A stretch of 35,389 nt of DNA from Burkholderiaceae bacterium (GCA_913776825.1 CAJYPV010000001.1:1-35389); one strand, 5' to 3'. Shown: positions 15,609-24,059, counted from the stretch's first letter. Notes: a model not told the origin generated them from the letters alone. Numbers and translations are program-made.

Positions 15609-16091
15609 ATGGTCAAGACTGGAAAGCAGGCGGATTATTGGGTGGTTAGCTGGGCGGACGGTTTTGATCCATCCTTGGACGACCTGCTGCCGCACATTCC
15701 TGAGGCTGTCTTAGGGCAGCGCGTCCTGATTGCTTCCTTCGACAGCGGTCAACTTGTTCCGACGCCGTATGAACTTGAGCATGGCTGGTCGGTGCAAGGA
15801 GGCCAGGCGGTAAGTGCACCGGTTAAGGCCGTCTCAGAAATTCCAGCGGTGGGCTTCGACGAGTGGTATGTGTATGACCGCGATGTCCCGATCGGACATC
15901 ACAAATCGTTCGTCAACCGCCTCGGCTTCTCGCCCTTGGATCCAGCCTGCGTGGAAGCTAACGAGTTCTGGGAGCAAGTGGCGCGCTTCCAACCGCTGAA
16001 CGTGCTTGGCGCCGGAGCGCCGACCATGTTTCTCGTCACTCGGGACGAGCAAATTTACGCGCGAGCGATAGCGATTGAGGGGCTTCTTTAG
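15609..16091 (+). CDS. Hypothetical protein, solitary orphan
   Basis: 160 residues starting MVKTGKQADYWVVSWADGFD. The ATG has a good AAGGAAGG site directly before it. The protein is acidic and aromatic, with no signal peptide or membrane segment; notable stretches are LGQRVLIASFDSGQLVPTPY and DEWYVYDRDVPIG. No family is recognised. Codon use is visibly less GC-rich than in the genes to its left, pointing to later arrival. It lies 92 bases before another orphan gene. Small solitary acidic proteins of this kind often turn out to be immunity proteins, but nothing in the sequence proves that here. Confidence 0.6.
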   Translation: MVKTGKQADYWVVSWADGFDPSLDDLLPHIPEAVLGQRVLIASFDSGQLVPTPYELEHGWSVQGGQAVSAPVKAVSEIPAVGFDEWYVYDRDVPIGHHKSFVNRLGFSPLDPACVEANEFWEQVARFQPLNVLGAGAPTMFLVTRDEQIYARAIAIEGLL

Positions 16092-16183
16092 GGGGCGCTC
16101 TACCATAAGCGCCAGGCCAGGGTAAGCGTCCGGTCAATCCACCTTGACAGCTCACCGAGTGCGCCTCGGTAGACTGGTGAGCA

Positions 16184-16732
16184 ATGAGCATGCAGGCAAC
16201 CTTCATCACCGCTGAGGCCGTTAGCGACTGGCGCGATGCTGATCGTTTTGTTTTGGGCGGCCCTGCTGGTCCAACGGCGTCGGCCGTTGCGGCTGTTGGG
16301 ATCAGCCTAGGCGCGCAGGCTCGGTGGCGAGTTGACTTGTTCGCAGGCGTTGGGCACTCATGCTTTCAGGACGTGCGCTGCATCGGTGAACTGATTTACA
16401 TCGGCTACGGTCAGCAAGTTGCCGTGTTCTCACCGAGGACCGGCGACTTGGCATCGCACTCGCTCGATGGCTATTTTGGTCACCTATTTACCGCCATCGA
16501 CCTTGAGTCATCGGACCTTGGTTCCTCGGTGTTGGTTGCGTCGGCGTCAGAGTTGCTGCGCTTCGACGGAACTGGCCGGCTCCTGTGGAGGAAGTCTGAA
16601 CTTGGAGTCGATGGTGTCATCGTTCAGCGTGTTCAAGATGGCCAGATATTCGGTGACGCCGAGTGGGACCCACCGGGCGGATGGGAGCCATTTCGACTGC
16701 ACCTAGATTCCGGTGAAGCTTGTCGGAGCTGA
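16184..16732 (+). CDS. Hypothetical protein, possibly beta-propeller-like
   Basis: 182 residues starting MSMQATFITAEAVSDWRDAD; a second ATG two codons on is an alternative start. Short repeats of beta strands are suggested by VRCIGELIYIGYGQQVAVFS, GSSVLVASASELLRFDGTG and RLLWRKSELGVDGVIVQRV, like one or two blades of a WD/PQQ-type propeller. No signal peptide. The frame ends at 16732, within 20 bases of the flanking IS66 sequence, so I cannot exclude that the last few residues (EACRS) come from the IS edge. G+C is lower than in the core genes. Confidence 0.55.
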   Translation: MSMQATFITAEAVSDWRDADRFVLGGPAGPTASAVAAVGISLGAQARWRVDLFAGVGHSCFQDVRCIGELIYIGYGQQVAVFSPRTGDLASHSLDGYFGHLFTAIDLESSDLGSSVLVASASELLRFDGTGRLLWRKSELGVDGVIVQRVQDGQIFGDAEWDPPGGWEPFRLHLDSGEACRS

Positions 16733-16751
16733 GGCTCCGCGCCTTGCCGAT

Positions 16752-18272
16752 CTAGCCTCGCCACCAGCGATGCGGCAGTAGTTCGCCGATGCGGCTGGCA
16801 GGCTGCGTAGGAAGCCGCTCCAGCACTTCGCGAAGGTAGGCGTAGGGATCAAGCCCGTTGAGCTTGGCTGACTGGATGAGGCTCATCACAGCCGCGGCCC
16901 GCTTGCCGGCGCGCAAGCTTCCGGCGAAGAGCCAGTTCTGCCTCCCGAGCGCGATGGGCCGGATGCGGTTCTCTACCCAGTTGTTGTCGATGGGCACGTC
17001 GCCGTCATCGAGGTAGCGGGTCAGTGCCGCCCAGCGCTTGAGGCTGTAGTCAATGGCCCTTGCCGTGGCTGAACCATCAGGCACGCGCTGTCTCTGTTGC
17101 CGCAACCACTGGTTCAGTGCATCGGCCAGCGGCCGTGCTGCTCGGCGGGCTTCAAGCCTGGCTTGGCTGTCGGCGTTGGCCGCTGCTCGTTCCACCTCGT
17201 AGAGCTGACCGAAGAACTTCAGCGCCTGCTCGCCGACCTGGCTGCCGTGGTTGACCCATAGCTCATGGAACTTGCGCCGGGCGTGCGCCATGCAGCCGAC
17301 CTCGGTCACGCCCAGCTCGAAGCAAGCCTTGTAGCCGGCGAAGTCGTCGCAGACGAGCTTGCCCTGCCAAGCTGGCTTGCTTGGCGTCCCGGGCAGTCCG
17401 AGGAAGTCGCGGGCGTGCTGGCCACCACGGCTGTCGGCGAAGTCGAAGACGACGGCCTGCAGGGGGCTGAACTGCGTGCTGCAGTAGCTCCACAGGTAGG
17501 CGCGGTGTGTCTTGCCGTGGCCGGGCTTGAGCATGGCCACGGGTGTCTCGTCGGCGTGAAGAACCGGCTGGCGCCGCAGTTCCGCAGTCAGTGCGTCCAC
17601 CAGCGGCTGCAACTGCACGCCGCATTCGCCGACCCATTGGGCCAGTGTGGAGCGGGCGATGGCGTGGCCAGCGCGTTCGAAGATGGCCTCCTGCCGATAC
17701 AGCGGCAGATGGTCCAGATACTTGGCGACCAGCACCTGGGCCAGCAGACCGGTCGTCGGCAATCCCTTGTCGATGATGTGCGGGGCGACCGGCGCCTGCA
17801 CGATCCGCTCGCAGCACTTGCAGACCCACTTACCGCGGATGTGGCGCTCGACAGTGAAGACGCCGGGCTGGTAGTCCAGCTTCTCGGCCACGTCCTCGCC
17901 GATGCGCTGCATGGACTTCCCGCAGCCGCAGACGATGCTCTCCGGCTCATGGTGCACGTCGCGGCGCGGCAGGTGCGCCGGCAGCTTCTCGCGCCGAGGC
18001 TGTTGCCGCTCGCCTGCGGCGCGCCCTGGCTGCAGCGCCTCAATCTCGGCGGCCACGGCCGCCAAGTCGCTGTCCAGCGTCTCGTCGAGCAGGCTCTTCT
18101 GCTCGGCGCTGAACCTCTCGCTCTGCGCGGCGAACTTCAGCCGCTTGAGGATGGCGTTCTCGTGCGTGAGCTTGTCGATGACGGTCTGCTTGAACGCAGC
18201 CTCGGCGCGTGCAGCCCGCAGGGCGTCGCGCAGTTGGTTGGCATCAAGTGCGTCGAGGTCGTCGGCAATCAC
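16752..18272 (-). CDS. tnpC: IS66 TnpC transposase (element A)
   Basis: 506 residues from a GTG at 18272-18270 (reads IADDLDALDANQLRDALRAA); the longer open frame upstream reads into TnpB and IS66-B sequence and is not native. The IS66 pattern is complete: an N-terminal coiled coil and KFAAQSERF, a Cys-containing VCGCGKSMQRIGEDVAEKLD zinc-binding region, then the DDE domain with LHADETPVAML, VCDDFAGYK and NNWVENRIRPIALGRQNWLF. It ends PHRWWRG. Because its TnpA and TnpB are broken, it may still act only if helped by the intact accessory proteins of the other copies. Confidence 0.85.
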   Translation of the reverse strand: MIADDLDALDANQLRDALRAARAEAAFKQTVIDKLTHENAILKRLKFAAQSERFSAEQKSLLDETLDSDLAAVAAEIEALQPGRAAGERQQPRREKLPAHLPRRDVHHEPESIVCGCGKSMQRIGEDVAEKLDYQPGVFTVERHIRGKWVCKCCERIVQAPVAPHIIDKGLPTTGLLAQVLVAKYLDHLPLYRQEAIFERAGHAIARSTLAQWVGECGVQLQPLVDALTAELRRQPVLHADETPVAMLKPGHGKTHRAYLWSYCSTQFSPLQAVVFDFADSRGGQHARDFLGLPGTPSKPAWQGKLVCDDFAGYKACFELGVTEVGCMAHARRKFHELWVNHGSQVGEQALKFFGQLYEVERAAANADSQARLEARRAARPLADALNQWLRQQRQRVPDGSATARAIDYSLKRWAALTRYLDDGDVPIDNNWVENRIRPIALGRQNWLFAGSLRAGKRAAAVMSLIQSAKLNGLDPYAYLREVLERLPTQPASRIGELLPHRWWRG

Positions 18273-18336
18273 GAGTGGTGATGCTGCCCGCCGTGCGCCT
18301 CGCCGCCCATCGGCAGATGCCGCAATGGACGCAGAG

Positions 18337-18390
18337 CTACAGCAGCGTGATGGCGCTGGCCTCGCCAACGTGCTGCCAGGGCAGGCCAAG
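18337..18390 (-). pseudogene. tnpB: TnpB C-terminal remnant of IS66 element A
   Basis: Eighteen codons including the stop read LGLPWQHVGEASAITLL on the minus strand. This matches the C-terminus of the intact IS66-B TnpB (LGLPWHRIGEAGVIGLT). The remnant stops exactly one base before the inverted repeat of IS66-B, showing where that element cut or deleted the gene. Confidence 0.75.
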
Positions 18391-18435
18391 CGTAAGCAGC
18401 CAGCGAACACATGTTGACCGACGCAGAGCGTTCGG

Positions 18436-19983
18436 TCAGATGGCAGGTCCCCAGCGATGAGGCAGCAACGCGTCGATGTCGCAGGCCCGCTGGGTCGGCA
18501 GCCGGTGCAGGACGTCCTTGAGGTAGGCATACGGGTCATGCCCGTTGAGCTTGGCTGACTGGATCAGGCTCATGATGGCCGCGGCGCGCTGGCCCGCCAG
18601 CAGCGTCCCGGCGAACAGCCAGTTCTTGCGTCCCGTGGCCCAGGGACGGATTTGCTGCTCGTCATGGTTGTTGTCGATGGGCAGCGCCGGGTCGTCCAGG
18701 TAGCGCGTGAGCGCCGCCCAGCGGTTGAGGCTGTAGTCGATGGCCTTGGCCGTGGCGGTGCCGTCCGTGATCTTGCCGCGCTGCGCGAGGAGCCAGTCGT
18801 GCAGCGCCTGGGCGATGGGCGCCGCGCGTGCTCGTCGCTCGTGCAGCCGCTGCTGCGCATTGAGCAGCTTCACCTCGCGCTCGATGCCGTACAACTGGCC
18901 GATGAGCTCGATGGCCGCTGCCGCGATGGTGCTCTTGTTGGCCTCGTGCAGCTCGATGAACTTGCGCCGCGCATGGGCCATGCAGCCGGCCTCGGTCACG
19001 CCCAGCGCGAAGCTGGCCTTGTAGCCGGTGTAGTCGTCGCACACGAGGCTGCCGCGCCAGTCGCCGAGGAACGTCCTGGCATGTTCGCCGGCCCTGGACT
19101 CGGTGAAGTCGTAGACGACCGCGCGCAAGGGCTCGAACGCACCGGCGGCATAGGCCCACAGGTAGGCGCGATGCGTCTTGCCGGTGCCGGGCGCCAGCAT
19201 GGCCACCGGCGTCTCGTCGGCATGCACGACCGGGCAGGCCAGGACGTGCGCCTTCAACGCATCCACCAGCGGCTGCAGGCGTAGGCCACAGACGCCGATC
19301 CACGCGCCCAGGGTCGAGCGCGAGAGCGCGACGCCGGCGCGGCCGAAGATGGCTTCCTGGCGGTACAGCGGGAGATGGTCGGCGTACTTGGCGACCAGCA
19401 CCTGCGCGAGCAGCCCGGAGGTGGGGATGCCCTTGTCGATGATCTCGGCCGGGACCGGAGCCTGGGTCAGCGTGCGGCACTGCGCGCAGGCCCACTTGCC
19501 GCGGATATGGCGCTCGACCATGAACACGCCCGGCGTGTAGTCCAGCTTCTCGCTGATGTCCTCGCCGATGCGCTTGAGCGCACAGCCGCAGGCGCAGGTG
19601 GTGTTCTCGGGCTCGTGGTGGCAGTCCACGCGCGGCAGGTGCACCGGCAAAGCCGCGCGCTTGGGGCGCTCGCCAGGCGTAGCCGGCGGCTTCTTCTTGC
19701 CCAGCAGTTCCTGGAGCTGCGCCTCGGCCGTGGCAAGGTCGGCGTCCAGAGCCTCGTCGAACAGCGCGCGTTGTTCGGCATCGAGCTGCTCGCTCTTCTT
19801 GCCGAACTTCAGGCGCCGCAGCTGGGCGATCTCGAAGGAGAGCTTCTCCAGCTTCACGTCGCGCCGGTCGATCTCCTGGCGGTCGTGTTCGATGCGGCGA
19901 AGCAGCTTGGCGCCGATCTCACCCAGACCCGCTGCTTGCAGCGCGGCGAGTTCTTCGGCGGAGATGGGCAGGTCTGCAAGCAT
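18436..19983 (-). CDS. tnpC: IS66 TnpC transposase (element B)
   Basis: 515 residues starting MLADLPISAEELAALQAAGL at 19983. It has the coiled-coil head (KLEKLSFEIAQLRRLKFGKK), the Cys pair region CACGCALKRIGEDISEKLD, a second Cys pair in WACAQCRTL, and the DDE core: VHADETPVAMLAPGTGKTH, VCDDYTGYK and a late NNHDEQQIRPWATGRKNWLF, where the usual VENxIRP is DEQQIRP but the acidic residue is kept. It looks complete. TnpB lies 64 bases upstream on the same strand. Confidence 0.88.
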   Translation of the reverse strand: MLADLPISAEELAALQAAGLGEIGAKLLRRIEHDRQEIDRRDVKLEKLSFEIAQLRRLKFGKKSEQLDAEQRALFDEALDADLATAEAQLQELLGKKKPPATPGERPKRAALPVHLPRVDCHHEPENTTCACGCALKRIGEDISEKLDYTPGVFMVERHIRGKWACAQCRTLTQAPVPAEIIDKGIPTSGLLAQVLVAKYADHLPLYRQEAIFGRAGVALSRSTLGAWIGVCGLRLQPLVDALKAHVLACPVVHADETPVAMLAPGTGKTHRAYLWAYAAGAFEPLRAVVYDFTESRAGEHARTFLGDWRGSLVCDDYTGYKASFALGVTEAGCMAHARRKFIELHEANKSTIAAAAIELIGQLYGIEREVKLLNAQQRLHERRARAAPIAQALHDWLLAQRGKITDGTATAKAIDYSLNRWAALTRYLDDPALPIDNNHDEQQIRPWATGRKNWLFAGTLLAGQRAAAIMSLIQSAKLNGHDPYAYLKDVLHRLPTQRACDIDALLPHRWGPAI

Positions 19984-20047
19984 TGAGGCCAGTGTGCGCA
20001 GCACCAGGCGCGCTGACCATCGGCGCACGCACCGATTGCCTTGGGCC

Positions 20048-20383
20048 TCAGGTCAGGCCGATCACGCCGGCCTCGCCAATGCGATGCCACGGCAGGCCCA
20101 GCACCAGGGCATCGAGCTGCTCGCGGGTCAGCGACTGTGGCGCCCCGCAGCCGCCGCCAGGCCAGATGAAGCGGCCCTGGTGCAGCCGGCGCGCGGCCAG
20201 CCAGATGCCGATGCCGTCGTGCACCAGCACCTTCAGACGGGTCGAGCGCTTGTTGGCGAAGACGTAGGCATGGTGAGGGCGGGCTGAGCCGAAGACCTGC
20301 ACCACCTTCGCCAGCGTCGTGTCGGCGCCGGCACGCATGTCCATCGGCTGGGTGCACAGCCAGACCGCGTCCACCCGGATCAT
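20048..20383 (-). CDS. tnpB: IS66 TnpB accessory protein (element B)
   Basis: 111 residues starting MIRVDAVWLCTQPMDMRAGA, the classic IS66 Orf2 start, with HHAYVFANKRSTRLKVLVHDG and RGRFIWPGG-like positions (GRFIWPGGGC) following. TnpB is needed together with TnpC for IS66 transposition, though its exact role is unknown. Its start overlaps the TnpA stop by ATGA, so the two are translationally coupled. Confidence 0.9.
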   Translation of the reverse strand: MIRVDAVWLCTQPMDMRAGADTTLAKVVQVFGSARPHHAYVFANKRSTRLKVLVHDGIGIWLAARRLHQGRFIWPGGGCGAPQSLTREQLDALVLGLPWHRIGEAGVIGLT

Positions 20384-20766
20384 CGAAGCCAGTCCCTCAG
20401 CCAGGCGGCGCAGTCTCGGGCCGCAGCGGCGGGCCAGACCAGTTTGATGACGGTGCCGGCGCGCTGCAGTTCGATGCGAATCTCGCCGTCCACCGTCGGC
20501 GCGGGCAACGCCAATGGGATGAAGGTCGGCGGCGGCATCGCTGGCGGCTCGGGCTCAGCGGGCACGTTCACCGGCGGCGCAATGGTCTTGTGCTCGGCGT
20601 CGATGACCCACTTGCGCAGCATGTTGGCGTTCAGGCTGTGCGCCAGCGCCACGGCCGCGATGGACACGCCGGGCTTGAGGCATTCCTGGATGACCGCCGC
20701 CTTGAACTCCGCCGTATGCCGCCGCCGACGACGCCGGCCCATCAGATCGACCCCATAAGTGTTCAC
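20380..20766 (-). CDS. tnpA: IS66 TnpA accessory protein (element B)
   Basis: 128 residues if the GTG at 20766 is used (NTYGVDLMGRRRRRRHTAEF); the ATG eight codons on (MGRRRRRRHTAEF) is an equally good start. The first half is a helix-turn-helix of the IS66 Orf1 type: EFKAAVIQECLKPGVSIAAV, LAHSLNANMLRKWV. The C-terminal half has the usual RIELQRAGTVIKLVWP block. It probably binds the element ends. Confidence 0.88.
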   Translation of the reverse strand: MNTYGVDLMGRRRRRRHTAEFKAAVIQECLKPGVSIAAVALAHSLNANMLRKWVIDAEHKTIAPPVNVPAEPEPPAMPPPTFIPLALPAPTVDGEIRIELQRAGTVIKLVWPAAAARDCAAWLRDWLR

Positions 20767-20847
20767 GTGTCCGCCTCCTTCTAAGCGGACAGATGTTCAC
20801 TACCAGGGTGACCTCAGATCAACATGTGTTCCTTGGCTGCTTACTGC

Positions 20848-20949
20848 TTACCTTACGACGGACGCACCCGGCACCGCGCACGCGGCGATGACTTGACGCT
20901 TCAGGTCTGCATCGTGTCGCCGGCGACTGGCCGGCTTGGCGTCTGACAT
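20848..20949 (-). pseudogene. tnpA: TnpA N-terminal remnant of IS66 element A
   Basis: Thirty-three codons read MSDAKPASRRRHDADLKRQV and continue IAACAVPGASVVR before running into a stop beside the IS66-B inverted repeat. The stretch matches the start of IS66 TnpA proteins (compare EFKAAVIQECLKPGVSIAAV of element B). It is the missing front of element A, now on the far side of IS66-B. Confidence 0.65.
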
Positions 20950-20982
20950 GGTGTCCACCTATTTGCGTTGGTGGACACCATG
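20947..20982. repeat. Perfect 13-bp inverted repeat over the start of the TnpA remnant
   Basis: CATGGTGTCCACC (20947-20959) and GGTGGACACCATG (20970-20982) are perfect reverse complements with a 10-base spacer. The first arm contains the start codon of the element A TnpA remnant. In RNA this would form a hairpin sequestering the start codon; in DNA it could be an operator or part of the element's end. Confidence 0.7.
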
Positions 20983-21004
20983 CTGGCTGTCACGGGCGAG
21001 CCGT

Positions 21005-21202
21005 TCAAGATGAGTTCGCTGGACGCTTACCTTCCTTCCGCATCTCCTCATTCAGCGCATCCGCGAGAGCCTCGAACCAGGCGTACTCCACTCCAACATC
21101 GAGCGTGTCGGCCCATCGCTTCTCGTGGTGTCGATCGGCGGAAGCGGTGATTGCTGGGTACCTTGTTCTGATCTGCTGGTAGAGGTCAACGACATCTTCC
21201 AT
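21005..21202 (-). pseudogene. Gene fragment next to the IS30 end
   Basis: A 65-codon frame from the ATG at 21202 reads MEDVVDLYQQIRTRYPAITA and later DVGVEYAWFEALADALNEEM before a lysine-rich tail. It looks like real soluble protein sequence. It begins right at the presumed end of the IS30 element, so it is either the C-terminal part of a host gene cut by IS30 or a small gene of its own; the lack of a ribosome binding site favours a fragment. No family is recognised. Confidence 0.4.
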
Positions 21203-21212
21203 GTGGGCGGTC

Positions 21213-21465
21213 TCAAGCTTGAAGCGCAACACCGGCGATGTGGTTGATCTTGAGTTGATCGAAGACTTCTTGAGGGGTAGCAAAGCCAAGGATAGCGCGA
21301 GGCCGGCTGTTCAGGGAGTGTTCGATGGCGGTGAGCTGAGCCTGAGTGACGGTGCTCAGGTCCATGCCCTTGGGCAGGTACTCTCGGATGAGGCCATTGG
21401 CATTCTCGTTCGAACCACGCAGCCAAGGGCTATGAGGGTCGCAGAAGAAGACGTCCATGTGCAGC
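21213..21465 (-). pseudogene. IS30-family transposase, C-terminal part
   Basis: The minus strand reads LHMDVFFCDPHSPWLRGSNE and continues NANGLIREYLPKGMDLSTVT to a stop after AGVALQA. This is the C-terminal end of an IS30-type DDE transposase; the catalytic Glu is in SNENANG. The rest of the gene continues at 24475-24627 on the other side of IS66 element C. If element C and one copy of the 8-bp duplication are removed, the two pieces join in frame (AKRLH + MDVFF). Confidence 0.85.
21458..21465. repeat. 8-bp target site duplication of IS66-C, left copy
   Basis: TGTGCAGC lies immediately before the left inverted repeat of IS66-C and recurs at 24467-24474 directly after its right inverted repeat. 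Eight bases is the normal duplication length for IS66. Confidence 0.9.
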
Positions 21466-21542
21466 GTGAGCGTCCAGTCTGCCCACCTTGAATTCCGCGC
21501 ACGGCAAAGGATGCTCTTCTCCACTTAACTGTTGGTGGAGAA

Positions 21543-21935
21543 ATGGACACTTCCATAGCCCTTAGTCAGGGCCGGCGTCGCCGGCGCATTCACAGCGACG
21601 AGTTCAAGGCGCACATCGTGGCGGCCTGCTGCAAGCCCGGGGTGTCGTCGGCCGCGGTGGCCATGGCGAACGGCATCAATGCGAATCTGGTGCGCCGCTG
21701 GGTCAAGGAGGCCGAGATCGAACCGGGGAGCACTGCAGGCCGGCCCGAGAAGACGAAGCCAGAGGCGCCTGCGGCCCCAAAATTCCTGCCGTTGTCGTTG
21801 CCGACTCCTGTATCGGCGCCCGTGGCCGCCGACATCCGCATCGAGCTGCAGCGGGGCGAGACGACCGTCACCGTGACCTGGCCGGCAGGTGCCGCCAGCG
21901 AGTGCGCGGCCTGGATGCGCGAGCTGCTTCGATGA
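21543..21935 (+). CDS. tnpA: IS66 TnpA accessory protein (element C)
   Basis: 130 residues starting MDTSIALSQGRRRRRIHSDE. HTH region: EFKAHIVAACCKPGVSSAAV, MANGINANLVRRWVKEAEIE. The C-terminal part has ADIRIELQRGETTVTVTWPA as in other TnpA proteins. The stop overlaps the TnpB start (ATGA). It differs clearly from the element B copy, so A/B and C are separate IS66 lineages. Confidence 0.9.
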   Translation: MDTSIALSQGRRRRRIHSDEFKAHIVAACCKPGVSSAAVAMANGINANLVRRWVKEAEIEPGSTAGRPEKTKPEAPAAPKFLPLSLPTPVSAPVAADIRIELQRGETTVTVTWPAGAASECAAWMRELLR

Positions 21936-22270
21936 TCCGCATTGACGCGATGTGGCTGGCTGCCGAGCCCACCGATATGCGTGCAGGTGCCGACCGACTA
22001 CTGGCGCGTGTCGTGCAGGTGTTCGGCGCTGCGCAGGCCCACCATGGCTACCTGTTCGCCAACGTTCCTGGCACGCGCATCAAGCTGCTGGTGCACGATG
22101 GCTTCGGCGTGTGGTGCGCCGCGCGACGCCTGAATGCCGGCCGCTTCATCTGGCCCGTCGCGGCCAGCGCGACGCCATCGCTGTCGCTCACCGCTGCGCA
22201 GTTCGATGCGCTGGTCCTGGGGCTGCCCTGGCAGCGGCTGCCCGAGCTGAGCTGCATCACGCGGGCGTGA
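21932..22270 (+). CDS. tnpB: IS66 TnpB accessory protein (element C)
   Basis: 112 residues starting MIRIDAMWLAAEPTDMRAGA at the ATG that overlaps the TnpA stop. The Orf2 blocks HHGYLFANVPGTRIKLLVHD and GRFIWPV are present, ending LVLGLPWQRLPELSCITRA. Complete by length and translationally coupled to TnpA. Confidence 0.9.
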   Translation: MIRIDAMWLAAEPTDMRAGADRLLARVVQVFGAAQAHHGYLFANVPGTRIKLLVHDGFGVWCAARRLNAGRFIWPVAASATPSLSLTAAQFDALVLGLPWQRLPELSCITRA

Positions 22271-22344
22271 AACTGCGCTCAAAGCACTTGCCCATCCGTT
22301 GACAGTGCATGTGCCGATGGGCTCCGGCAGTGGGCTCTGGCACG

Positions 22345-24054
22345 ATGCCACGCATGCTCGGCATGCGTGGTGTTCCTCCCACCGATCCTCAGGGCCTCCC
22401 ACCCGAGGTGGCCGCGCTGATCGCGCAGTTGCAGCGGCAGGTGCAGGACCAGGCGCAGCAACTGAGCGAACGCGACCAAGCCCTCGCCCAGCGAAGCGAA
22501 GAACTGGCCCAGCGTGACGAGATGCTGCAACGCAAGGACCGCGAGATCGCGTTGCGCGAGGCCAAGATAGAGAAGATCAACTTCGAACTGGCGCGCCTGA
22601 AGCGCTGGACCTACGGCGCCAAGTCGGAGGCCATGAGCGCTGACCAGCGGCGCCTGTTCGAAGAGACGCTGGCCGAGGACGAGGCCAGCCTCCGCGAGCA
22701 GCTCGACCGGCTTCGGCGCGAGGCGGAGGCTGCCGCAGAGGGCGCCGGTGCCAGGCCCAAGGCGCCACCACGCAAGCCCCGCCGCAACGCCTTCCCCGAG
22801 CATCTGCGCCGCGTCGAGCACCGCCATGAGCCTGAGAGCACCGACTGCCAGGAGCTCGACTGCGGCCGCCCCATGACCCGCATCGGCGAAGACGTCGCCG
22901 AGCGGCTGGACATCGTGCCGGCCGAGTTCTTCGTGCACCGCCACATCTACGGCAAGTGGGCGTGCAGGCACTGCCAGGTGCTCAAGCAAGCCCCGAGCGA
23001 ACCCGAGATCGTGGAGGGCGGCGCTGCCGCCAGCGGCTTGCTCGCACACACGCTCATCAGCCGCTTCGTGGACCACCTGCCGTACTACCGGCAGGAGACC
23101 ATCAACGCACGCTCAGGCGTGCACACCCCTCGCTCGACGCTGGCGGCGTGGGCCGGCCAGGCCGGCGCGGCGCTGGAGCCGCTGTACGAGCTGCACAAGC
23201 GCTTTATCCTCGACTGCCGCGTGCTGCATGCCGACGAGACCCCGGTGGCGTTGCTGGACCCCGGCGCCGGCAAGACACGCAAAGCCTACGTCTGGGCCTA
23301 CGCGAGGAGCTGGCACGACGCAGTGCCGGGCGTGATCTACGAGTTCTGCTGAGGACGCGGAGCCCAGTACCCCGTGGCGTTCCTGGACGGCGACGAGAAG
23401 CTCGGCGAGCGACGATGGCGTGGGACGCTGCTCACCGACCGCTACGGCGGCTATGAGACCGTCGTGGACCCACGCCTTTACCCCGGCCGCATCGGTGCCG
23501 CGTGTGCTGCGCATGCCCGCCGGCACTTCGAGGAGCTGACGCGCAGTGGCACGAGCACGGTAGGCATGGACGCGGTGCGGCGGTTCGCCCGCATCTACGA
23601 GGTCGAAGGCGAGCTCAAGGTCCTCAGTGACGATGCGCGCCAGGCGCATCGGCAGCTGCTCGCCAAGCCGCTATGGGAGGAACTCCGCGAGTGGCTGGAG
23701 CTTGAACGTCGACTGGTTGCCGACGGCGGCGCCGCGGCGAAGGCCATCGACTACACGCTGGGCCACTGGATCGCGCTGACGCGGCACCTTGAAGACGGCG
23801 CCGTCGCGCTGGACAACAATCACCTGGAACGGCAGATCAAGCCGTGGGCCATGGGACGCAAGGCATGGCAGTTCGTGGGCAGTGAGCTCGCGGGCCAGCG
23901 CGCCGCCATCGTTATGAGCCTCGTGCAGTCGGCACGCATGAACGGGCACGACCCCTGGGCCTACCTGCGCGACGTGCTGCAGCAGTTGCCGACGCTGCTC
24001 AACACCCGGCTCGACGAACTACTCCCGCATCGCTGGAGACCGCCGCACGACTGA
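22345..24054 (+). pseudogene. tnpC: IS66 TnpC transposase (element C) with an in-frame TGA
   Basis: The frame starting MPRMLGMRGVPPTDPQGLPP runs through the coiled coil, KRWTYGAKSEAM, the HADETPVALLDPGAGKTRKA motif and VIYEFC, then meets TGA at 23350-23352. The same frame continues GRGAQYPVAFLDGDEKLGER through LLTDRYGGYE and DNNHLERQIKPWAMGRKAWQ to the normal end (LPHRWRPPHD) at 24054. A single base change of a sense codon explains the break. About 335 residues precede it and 234 follow. A GTG at 23374 could restart the C-terminal half. Without readthrough the element cannot move by itself. Confidence 0.85.
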
Positions 24055-24059
24055 GCGCA

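Larger units (their letters stand above)
18392..20844 (-). mobile_element. IS66-family element B, complete (2453 bp)
   Basis: Ends are defined by an imperfect inverted repeat of 28 bases: the left copy (18392-18419) begins GTAAGCAGCCAGCGAACAC and the right copy, read inward on the minus strand (20844-20817), begins GTAAGCAGCCAAGGAACAC; I count 25 of 28 identical. Between them lie intact TnpA, TnpB and TnpC in order on the minus strand. The 8 bases on either side (GGCCAAGC and TGCTTACC) do not match, so the target duplication has been lost, in keeping with an adjacent deletion in element A. Confidence 0.8.
16745..20982 (-). mobile_element. IS66-family element A, broken by IS66 element B
   Basis: Three pieces of one minus-strand IS66 element can be seen: a TnpA start (20848-20949), the last 17 codons of TnpB (18337-18390) and a full TnpC (16752-18272). 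IS66-B (18392-20844) sits exactly between the TnpA and TnpB pieces. The rest of TnpA and most of TnpB are missing, so the insertion was accompanied or followed by a deletion. The outer ends of element A are approximate because I could not match its inverted repeats. Confidence 0.7.

Noticed and set aside
16140..16172. TTGACA at 16138-16145 with TAGACT as a promoter for the orphan gene at 16184
   Set aside because: The spacer is 20 bases, too long for a normal sigma-70 promoter, and no better -10 box is present.
23340..23360. Selenocysteine reading of the TGA in IS66 TnpC
   Set aside because: No SECIS-like hairpin was evident just after the codon and IS66 transposases are not selenoproteins; a nonsense change is simpler.
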